NCBI GenBank assembly: GCA_036554945.1
Contig: DATBMH010000046.1
Coordinates: 1-64,000, forward strand
Source: JACDAN01 sp036554945
GTDB taxonomy: Bacteria > Actinomycetota > Thermoleophilia > Gaiellales > Gaiellaceae
Direction of reading: 5' to 3'
Length of the DNA stretch: 64,000 nucleotides
In this document: positions 58,935 through 64,000 of the stretch, in pieces
Layout of the letters: each line of letters starts with the position of its first letter
Position numbering within the stretch: the first letter of the stretch is position 1
Made by a program: the position numbers and the translations under genes
The notes under the pieces: generated by a model
What the model was told of the DNA's origin: nothing
What the model saw: only the letters and a program-made list of their open reading frames with translations
Database searches by the model: none

Positions 58935-59348
58935 TTACTCGTCGATTTCGGAGAGCGGCTTCCGCCCGGCGTACCCCTCGTCTGCGCCGTGCCAGAAGGC
59001 GATCTCGTCCTCGCCGAGGCGCCAGCAGAGGAGGATCTCCTCGCCGTCCCGCAGCGCGGGGAAGTCGAGCAGCCCCTCGTCGAGGTCCTTGATCTGCGCG
59101 CCTGCGGACTGGATGCGCTCGATGCAGACGGCCAGGGCCGTCGCCTGCTGCTCGAGCTCCTCCTCCGCGTCCGCGAAGTCCGACGGCGTCAGGTCGCCGC
59201 CGTTCGAGCCTGCCTGGGACGTGAGGCCGCCGCGCCGCTCCTGTGCGGCGACGAACCGCCGCCGGTGCTCGACCATCTGCTCGACGACCGGGCGGAGCTC
59301 GTCGACCGCGCGGTTGGCCTGCTCGACGGTGAAGTAGCGTGGCGCCAT
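58935..59348 (-). CDS. DUF2203 family protein
   Basis: This 137-residue acidic cytoplasmic protein matches DUF2203. RYFTVEQANRAVDELRPVVE opens it, then GAQIKDLDEGLLDFPALRDG, and LLCWRLGEDEIAFWHG with GYAGRKPL close it. The first half is a long helical hairpin. Its function is unknown. The ATG at 59348 is divergent from the PIG-V-like gene, and the intervening 50 bases or fewer must hold both promoters. Confidence 0.88.
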   Translation of the reverse strand: MAPRYFTVEQANRAVDELRPVVEQMVEHRRRFVAAQERRGGLTSQAGSNGGDLTPSDFADAEEELEQQATALAVCIERIQSAGAQIKDLDEGLLDFPALRDGEEILLCWRLGEDEIAFWHGADEGYAGRKPLSEIDE

Positions 59349-59400
59349 CGGCCGTATTCTCGACGTCTTCCTGTGGAGCCGGGCGGCGATCTGGGCGGCC

Positions 59401-60528
59401 GTGGTCTTCGCGTACCTGACGTTCGAGCCGAACGTGCACCCCGACGTCGCCCGCTGGGACCGTCCGGAGCTCACGCGCGACCTCGGCGTTCTCGTGGACG
59501 TCTGGGCGCGGTGGGACAGCGTCTGGTTCCTCCGGATCGCGGAGGACGGCTACAGGGCGGCAGAGGATGCGGCCGCTGCCTTCTACCCGCTCTACCCGCT
59601 GCTCGTAGGGGCCGTCGGTCGGCTGCTCCTCGGCCACTACGTCCTGGCCGGCGTCCTGGTCTCCCTGGCCGCCTGCCTCGCTGCGTTCACCCTGCTCTAC
59701 CGGCTGGCGCTGCCCAGGCTCGGCGACGACGGTGCGCGACGCACCGTCCTCTACCTGGCGATCTCCCCCTACGCGCTCTTCCTCGGGGCCGTGTACAGCG
59801 AGTCCGTGTTCCTGCTGGCCGCCGTCGCGAGCTTCTTCCTCGCGGAGCAGCGCCGCTTCCTCGGCGCCGGTGTCGTCGCCGGGCTGGCCTGGCTCACGCG
59901 TCCGCTCGGCGTCGCCCTGCTCCCGGCGCTCGCCCTCCTGGCCTGGCGGGAGCCTCGGCGTGGCCGGGCCCTGCTGGAGCTCGCCGTTGCGCCGGCGCTC
60001 TTCGCCCTCTACCCGCTGTACCTCTGGTGGAAGGTCGGCGACCCGTTTGCGTTCGTACACGCGGAGGGAACATGGAGCCGGCATGTGTCGCCGGTCGGGC
60101 CGCTGGGCGGCATCTGGGACGGGCTGCGGGCCGGCTGGGCCGGCGTCCGGCAGCTCGCGTCCGGCTCGGACGCGACGCGCTACTGGAGCGCCGTCCAGGA
60201 CTCCGACCCTGACCGGGTCGCTGCGATCAACCTCGCGCAGCTGGCGTTCCTCGTCCTCTTCGTCGTCTTGACCGTCGTCGCCTGGCGGCGCTTCGGCGCG
60301 CCCTACGGCCTGTTCGCCGCGCTGAGCCTCGCGATCCCGCTCAGCGTGCCGTCCGAGCGATGGCCGCTCCTGTCGATCCAGCGGTTCGGGCTCGTCGTCT
60401 TCCCGCTCTTCATGGCGCTCGCCGCGCTCGGTTCCCGCCCGCGCGTGCACACCGGGGTGGTAGTCGTGAGCGCCGTGCTGCTCGGCGTCGTCTCGGCCCA
60501 GTGGGCCCTCTGGCAGTGGGTCGCGTGA
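59401..60528 (+). CDS. PIG-V-like mannosyltransferase family membrane protein
   Basis: This protein of 375 or more residues has about ten helices and resembles GT-C mannosyltransferases of the PIG-V type. WARWDSVWFLRIAEDGY carries the catalytic-loop Asp after the first helix, followed by AAAFYPLYPLLV, AISPYALFLGAVYSES and GLAWLTRPLGVALLP, all typical. GTG at 59401 cuts the first helix to eight residues. An in-frame CTG at 59371, ten bases after TATTCT, would complete it. It probably mannosylates an envelope lipid or protein. Confidence 0.8.
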   Translation: MVFAYLTFEPNVHPDVARWDRPELTRDLGVLVDVWARWDSVWFLRIAEDGYRAAEDAAAAFYPLYPLLVGAVGRLLLGHYVLAGVLVSLAACLAAFTLLYRLALPRLGDDGARRTVLYLAISPYALFLGAVYSESVFLLAAVASFFLAEQRRFLGAGVVAGLAWLTRPLGVALLPALALLAWREPRRGRALLELAVAPALFALYPLYLWWKVGDPFAFVHAEGTWSRHVSPVGPLGGIWDGLRAGWAGVRQLASGSDATRYWSAVQDSDPDRVAAINLAQLAFLVLFVVLTVVAWRRFGAPYGLFAALSLAIPLSVPSERWPLLSIQRFGLVVFPLFMALAALGSRPRVHTGVVVVSAVLLGVVSAQWALWQWVA

Positions 60529-61214
60529 GCGAGCCGGTCATCGAACGGCCACAGCCGTCGCTCGGGCGCAAGCTCGCGGCGTGGTGGGTCCTCGTCGGGA
60601 CCCTGATCCTGATCGGCTTCCTGTCCGCGGCCGCAGCGGACGACGACGTCGACCGCTCGGACGCCGTCTACCAGTACGACTTCGCCCTCGGCGGGATCGT
60701 CGTGTACACGCTCCTGATCGGGATCGTGCTCCTCATCGCGCGGGGGCTCGACTGGCGCGAGACCTTCGCACTACGACAGCCGAGCTCGTGGGCCCGCGCC
60801 GGGGCGCTGACCCTCGGCCTGCTCGTGGCCGTGTTCATCGTCGGGGCGATTCTCGAGGCGATCTTCCACGCGGGCGAGGAGCAGGGCCTCGACCCGGCCG
60901 GCTGGCAGCCGGATCGCGCGGGCGCGCTCGCACTGAGCTTCGTGGCGATCGCCGTCATGGCGCCACTCGCCGAGGAGCTGACGTTCCGCGGCCTCGGCTA
61001 CTACCTGCTGAGCCAGTTCGGCGCGTGGGCGGCGATCGTCATCACCGGCCTCACGTTCTCGCTCGCCCACGGGCTGATCGTCGGCATCCCGGTCTTCTTC
61101 GTGATCGGCGCCGGGCTGGCGTTCCTGCGTTACCGGACGAACAGCCTGCTGCCGCCGATCCTCGTGCACATGGCCTTCAACGGCCTGCAGCTCGTGATCG
61201 GCGTCTTCGGCTGA
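60525..61214 (+). CDS. CPBP-family intramembrane metalloprotease
   Basis: This 229-residue membrane protein of seven or eight helices is of the CPBP (Abi/CAAX protease) family. The metal-site motifs are PLAEELTFRGLGYYLL (EExxxR), LTFSLAHGLIVG (FxxxH) and VHMAFNGLQL (HxxxN). The natural substrate is unknown; members process prenylated or signal peptides or act in self-protection. GTG at 60525 overlaps the preceding stop (GTGA), so it is co-transcribed. A strong terminator follows. Confidence 0.88.
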   Translation: MSEPVIERPQPSLGRKLAAWWVLVGTLILIGFLSAAAADDDVDRSDAVYQYDFALGGIVVYTLLIGIVLLIARGLDWRETFALRQPSSWARAGALTLGLLVAVFIVGAILEAIFHAGEEQGLDPAGWQPDRAGALALSFVAIAVMAPLAEELTFRGLGYYLLSQFGAWAAIVITGLTFSLAHGLIVGIPVFFVIGAGLAFLRYRTNSLLPPILVHMAFNGLQLVIGVFG

Positions 61215-61218
61215 CGCC

Positions 61219-61250
61219 AGCTGGTTCCTCGGCGGGGGCCAGCTAGTTTT
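61219..61250 (+). terminator. Intrinsic terminator after the CPBP gene
   Basis: AGCTGGTTCC (61219-61228) pairs with GGGGCCAGCT (61235-61244) over ten base pairs including two G-T pairs, with the loop TCGGCG. AGTTTTCTTC follows. It lies in the 28-base gap between convergent genes; its 3' arm runs into the stop codon of the opposing bifunctional-nuclease gene. Confidence 0.72.
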
Positions 61251-61740
61251 CTTCTTCGCCGACGGCGAACTGATCGGGGGAGACGTCGTCGAGGAACTTC
61301 TTGAACTCGTCGACGATCTCTTCCTCGTTCACGTCCTCGCCCTCGAACTCGATCGCGGACTCCTCGATCACGCGCTCGGCCGCGAAGATCGGCGCGTCCG
61401 AGCGAACGGCGATCGCGATCGCGTCGGACGGGCGGGAGTCGATCTCGATCTCGGACCCGTTCTGCTGGACGGTGATGCTCGCGTAGAACGTGTTCTCGCG
61501 GAGCTCGGTGACCGTGATCCGGACGACCTCCGCGTCGAGCTGCTCGAGCATGTCGGCGAGCAGGTCGTGGGTCATCGGGCGCGGCGTGGAGGCGCCCTGG
61601 AGCTTCATGAGGATGGCCGCAGCCTCGGGATGGCCGATCCAGATCGGCAGGAACTTGTTCCCGTCGGCGGTCTTCAGCAGCACGATCGGCTGCTTGCCGA
61701 CGAGGTCGAAGCTGACGCCGTAGATGACCATCTCGTGCAT
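61243..61740 (-). CDS. Bifunctional nuclease domain (DUF151) protein
   Basis: This 165-residue protein is of the BFN/DUF151 family. VIYGVSFDLVGKQPIVLLK opens it, with LPIWIGHPEAAAI, RPMTHDLLADML, and IDSRPSDAIAIAVRSDAPI closing the conserved domain; an acidic tail follows. In plants and mycobacteria relatives have been reported with nuclease activity or links to glutamine or stress responses, so the role here is open. It ends at the terminator shared with the CPBP gene. Confidence 0.87.
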   Translation of the reverse strand: MHEMVIYGVSFDLVGKQPIVLLKTADGNKFLPIWIGHPEAAAILMKLQGASTPRPMTHDLLADMLEQLDAEVVRITVTELRENTFYASITVQQNGSEIEIDSRPSDAIAIAVRSDAPIFAAERVIEESAIEFEGEDVNEEEIVDEFKKFLDDVSPDQFAVGEEEN

Positions 61741-61800
61741 GGGCGACCCGTTCTGATGTTAGCGCCGTGCTCCTCCGCCGAACCCGGTTCGATCGTCCGC

Positions 61801-61806
61801 TACCAT
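61801..61806 (+). promoter_or_regulatory. Putative -10 element of tRNA-Ile
   Basis: TACCAT lies ten bases upstream of the mature 5' end of tRNA-Ile, a normal distance for a tRNA with a short 5' leader. Confidence 0.4.
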
Positions 61807-61816
61807 CGCCACTCGC

Positions 61817-61890
<74 letters not shown>

Positions 61891-61939
61891 TCGCTCCGTT
61901 CTCAGGTTTCAGCTTCGTGCCCGTCGGAAGGACCGGGGC

Positions 61940-62212
61940 ATGGATACCTCAGTGATCATCATCTTCGTGATCGCGATCGCGATCGTTCTCGTCATCGCGT
62001 GGGTCGTCGGTCAGCGGGCGCGCGAGCGGCAGCTGGAGAATCGGCGAACCGAGGCGACAGAGCTCCGGGAGGAAGCGGAGCAGCGCGCGGCACGCGCGGA
62101 CGAGCGCGAGGCGCTGGCCGAGGAGCAGGCCGAGCGGGCCCGCAGCGAGCGAGCGGAGGCCGAAGAGCAGGTCCGCCGGGCCGACGACATCGACCCGGAC
62201 CGCGACAGCTAG
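61940..62212 (+). CDS. Small membrane-anchored coiled-coil protein
   Basis: This 90-residue protein has one N-terminal helix (about residues 5-24, rich in Ile/Val). It is followed by a long charged Glu/Arg/Ala region that is predicted to form a coiled coil, ending in an acidic DDIDPDRDS. No family is certain. GGAAGGACC lies at a fair distance before the ATG. Its stop lies one base before that of the converging gene. It stands alone between tRNA-Ile and the minus-strand ParB group. Confidence 0.7.
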   Translation: MDTSVIIIFVIAIAIVLVIAWVVGQRARERQLENRRTEATELREEAEQRAARADEREALAEEQAERARSERAEAEEQVRRADDIDPDRDS

Positions 62213-62213
62213 C

Positions 62214-62462
62214 TCAGTGCAGGAGGGTGGTCTCGCGGAGGTAGTCCGCGACGGCCAGCAGGAACGCCGTGTCCCCGGCGAGCTCGGCGACCGTGCCCTT
62301 GGTGTGCTCGTCGAGCTCGTCGTCCCGCGCGAGCTCGGTCAGGAACGGCTCCAGCCGACCCTCCTGCGTGAGGTGGGCCATGCGGAGGAAGAGGGCGCGG
62401 GCGTCCTCGTCCTGGGAGATGGCCTCGAGCCACTCGATGTCCTGCTGCCAGAGTCCGAGCAT
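62214..62462 (-). CDS. Small hypothetical soluble protein
   Basis: This 82-residue acidic, helical protein (WQQDIEWLEAISQDEDARAL, then FLTELARDDELDEHTKGTV) has no known domain. Third codon positions are almost all G or C, so it is very probably coding. It lies 38 bases downstream of parB on the same strand and could be co-transcribed with it. Its function is unknown. Confidence 0.65.
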   Translation of the reverse strand: MLGLWQQDIEWLEAISQDEDARALFLRMAHLTQEGRLEPFLTELARDDELDEHTKGTVAELAGDTAFLLAVADYLRETTLLH

Positions 62463-62500
62463 CTAAGGGACAACGCTTGCCCCCCGCTGCTGGTTACGGC

Positions 62501-63358
62501 CTATCGGTTCTCGAGCGCCGCTTCGAGCGTCTCGACGATCTCCGCGAGCTCGACGTCGTCGGCGAACGAGATCTCCAGGCGGCCGTTTCTCACCCTCGCT
62601 CCGCGCCCGGTCAGCCGCTCGGCGGCGGCCCGGGCCCGGTCGACCAGAACGGGGTCAGCCGGCATCCTGGCGGCCTTCCGCGGCTTGCGCCGGGCACCCG
62701 ACCAGCGCGCCGCCCGCTCGGCCTCGCGCACGGAAAGCCCGCGGCGGACGATCTCCCGGGCGAGCCGGCGGCGATCCTCGTGGTCGGGCACCGCCAGGAC
62801 CGCGCGGGCGTGGCCCTCGCTGAGCTCGTTCCGCTCGAGCATCGCGAGCACGTCCTCCGGCAGGTCGAGCAGGCGCATGCGATTGGAGACGGACGGCTTG
62901 GAGCGGCCGACCTGGTCGGCGATCTCACCGAGACCCAGCTCGAACTCGTCCACGAGGAGCGCGTACGCGCACGCCTCCTCCACGGGCGACAGCTGCTCCC
63001 GCGCGACGTTCTCGACCAGCCCGAGCAGGAGCGCCTCGCGGTCGCCGCTCTCGCGTACGACTGCGGGAATCGTCTCGAGCCCGGCCTCGCGCGCCGCGCG
63101 CCAGCGCCGCTCGCCGGCGATCAGCTCGTAGCCGCCTTCCCGCCGGGAGCGGACGACGACCGGCTGGACGACGCCCTGGGCGCGGATCGAGTCCGCCAGC
63201 CCCGCCGTCGTCTCGTGGTCGAACCGGCGGCGCGGCTGGCGCGGGTTCGGGTGGACGAGCTCGACGGGGAGGTTCGCGAGCTCGGCGGCCGCCTGGCCGC
63301 CCATGAGCACCTCGAGCCCGCGGCCGAGGCCCCTGCGTGGGCTAGCTGCGCTCGACAA
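62501..63358 (-). CDS. parB: Chromosome-partitioning protein ParB
   Basis: This 285-residue ParB has RRGLGRGLEVLMGG at the N terminus, which contacts ParA. The CTP-binding domain follows (NPRQPRRRFDHET, YELIAGERRWRAAREAGL, LGLVENVAREQLSPVEEA), then the helix-turn-helix (LGEIADQVGRSKPSVSNRMRLL) and a C-terminal dimer domain. It loads on parS sites, none of which is obvious in the window. The start is TTG at 63358, inside the parA gene (17-base overlap). Confidence 0.94.
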   Translation of the reverse strand: MSSAASPRRGLGRGLEVLMGGQAAAELANLPVELVHPNPRQPRRRFDHETTAGLADSIRAQGVVQPVVVRSRREGGYELIAGERRWRAAREAGLETIPAVVRESGDREALLLGLVENVAREQLSPVEEACAYALLVDEFELGLGEIADQVGRSKPSVSNRMRLLDLPEDVLAMLERNELSEGHARAVLAVPDHEDRRRLAREIVRRGLSVREAERAARWSGARRKPRKAARMPADPVLVDRARAAAERLTGRGARVRNGRLEISFADDVELAEIVETLEAALENR

Positions 63359-64000
63359 GCTCCATCGCCGCCTTCCAGTAGGCGTCGGCGCCGGCCGACG
63401 TGCGGTCGTACGCGATCACCGGCAGCCCGTGGCTGGGCGCCTCGGCGATCCGCACCGAGCGCGGCACGCGCGTCTTGAAGAGCAGCGGCCCGAAGTGCCG
63501 CTCGAGCTCGGATCCGACCTCGGCGGCGAGCTTCGTCCGCCCGTCGACCATGGTGAGCAGCAGGCCCGCGATCGTCAGCTTCGGGTTGAGGCGGGCACGG
63601 ACGGCCTCGATCGACCCGAGGATCTGCGCCACGCCCTCGAGCGCGTAGTACTCGGCCTGAACCGGGACGAGCACCCGGTCCGCGGCAGCCAGTGCGTTCA
63701 CGGTCAGCGGACCGAGGGACGGCGGGCAGTCGAGGAAGACGAAGCGGTAGCGATCGGCGGCGCCGCGCAGCGACTCGGCCAGGTAGCGCTCGCCGTTCCC
63801 GCGCTGCGCGAGATCGGCGGCGGCGCCGGCGAGCTCCGTCCGAGCCGGGATGAGCTCGAGGTTCGCGAAGCGCGTGCGCGACGCCAGTTCGGTGACGCAC
63901 GCCCCGTCGAGGAGGTCGAAGCTGGAATGGCCGTTCGCGTGCTCGCCGAGCCCCGAGGTCGCGTTCGCCTGCGGGTCGAGGTCGATCAGCAGCGTCCGCT
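63342..64000 (-). CDS. parA: Chromosome-partitioning ATPase ParA, partial
   Basis: This is the C-terminal 219 residues of a ParA/Soj ATPase; the N terminus with the P-loop lies beyond the right edge. LLIDLDPQANATSGLG (switch I), FVFLDCPPSLGPLTVNAL (switch II) and VLVPVQAEYYALEGVAQIL are diagnostic. It works with ParB to segregate the chromosome. Its presence suggests that the origin region is near. Confidence 0.94.
   Translation of the reverse strand, partial: RTLLIDLDPQANATSGLGEHANGHSSFDLLDGACVTELASRTRFANLELIPARTELAGAAADLAQRGNGERYLAESLRGAADRYRFVFLDCPPSLGPLTVNALAAADRVLVPVQAEYYALEGVAQILGSIEAVRARLNPKLTIAGLLLTMVDGRTKLAAEVGSELERHFGPLLFKTRVPRSVRIAEAPSHGLPVIAYDRTSAGADAYWKAAMELVERS

Noticed and set aside
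63342..64000. parAB as a plasmid partition system
   Set aside because: The surrounding genes are chromosomal housekeeping genes and the ParA/ParB motifs are of the chromosomal Soj/Spo0J type.

Overview
The window is a very GC-rich (about 70%), gene-dense bacterial chromosome segment with almost no non-coding DNA and no mobile element, CRISPR array or rRNA. The gene set suggests a deep-branching actinobacterium, most likely class Thermoleophilia (Gaiellales/Solirubrobacterales-like). The grounds are an actinobacterial-type Mrp ATPase without CxxC, many GTG/TTG starts, many GTGA/ATGA overlaps, TreT plus OtsA trehalose synthesis, and families such as DUF1385, DUF2203 and DUF3107-like proteins. 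This placement is inference. parA/parB at the right edge suggest that the replication origin may lie nearby. The longest stretch without a confident gene is 11222-11475 (254 bases), which holds one possible small ORF.

Layout. 1-2353: the end of the respiratory complex I operon (nuoM, nuoN), a pair of identical palindromes, and a small membrane protein. 2392-7063: a membrane adenylate/guanylate cyclase, then a plus-strand run of a metal-dependent hydrolase, a small protein, a DUF1028 protein and two tandem cupin-TPR paralogues. 7060-10394 (minus): five co-directional genes made of two exported acidic Thr/Asp-rich proteins, a cupredoxin and an OmpR-type two-component system. 10481-15187: a short lactate/malate dehydrogenase-like protein, Mrp, DUF72, an inositol-monophosphatase-like enzyme and DUF1015. 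15232-16905: a YhaM-like nuclease and an EamA transporter. 16913-22339 (minus): a complete MoxR/DUF58/Bat-type operon. 22401-26094 (minus): a YchF-like GTPase, an ECF sigma factor, a DUF3107-like protein, methylmalonyl-CoA epimerase and a short FtsH.

26145-30352: a nicotinamidase-type amidase converging on nicotinate phosphoribosyltransferase (NAD salvage), DUF1385 and an M20 peptidase. 30365-32826: RarA, OsmC, a metallophosphoesterase and tRNA-Phe. 32908-47610 is one long minus-strand run. In transcription order it holds a two-component system, an HtrA protease, an RsbW-like ATPase, TreT, OtsA, MoaC, MogA, cytochrome c maturation genes (CcmA, B, C, D-like), a HemX/CcsA-like protein, HemA, HemC, HemD, a SAM hydrolase and a methyltransferase. 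47667-50739: an M28-like membrane protein and MoeA. 50751-60528: envelope glycan genes (GT2, GT4, methyltransferase, DUF2079, GT87-like, PIG-V-like) around a class A penicillin-binding protein and MscS. 60525-64000: a CPBP protease, a bifunctional-nuclease-domain protein, tRNA-Ile, two small proteins, ParB and partial ParA.

Most adjacent genes overlap by one to a few bases, so translational coupling is probably widespread. At several promoter-proximal genes a TANNNT-like hexamer sits only 6-10 bases upstream of the start codon, which suggests leaderless transcripts. The most system-like novelty candidate is the five-gene acidic protein/cupredoxin/two-component cluster.
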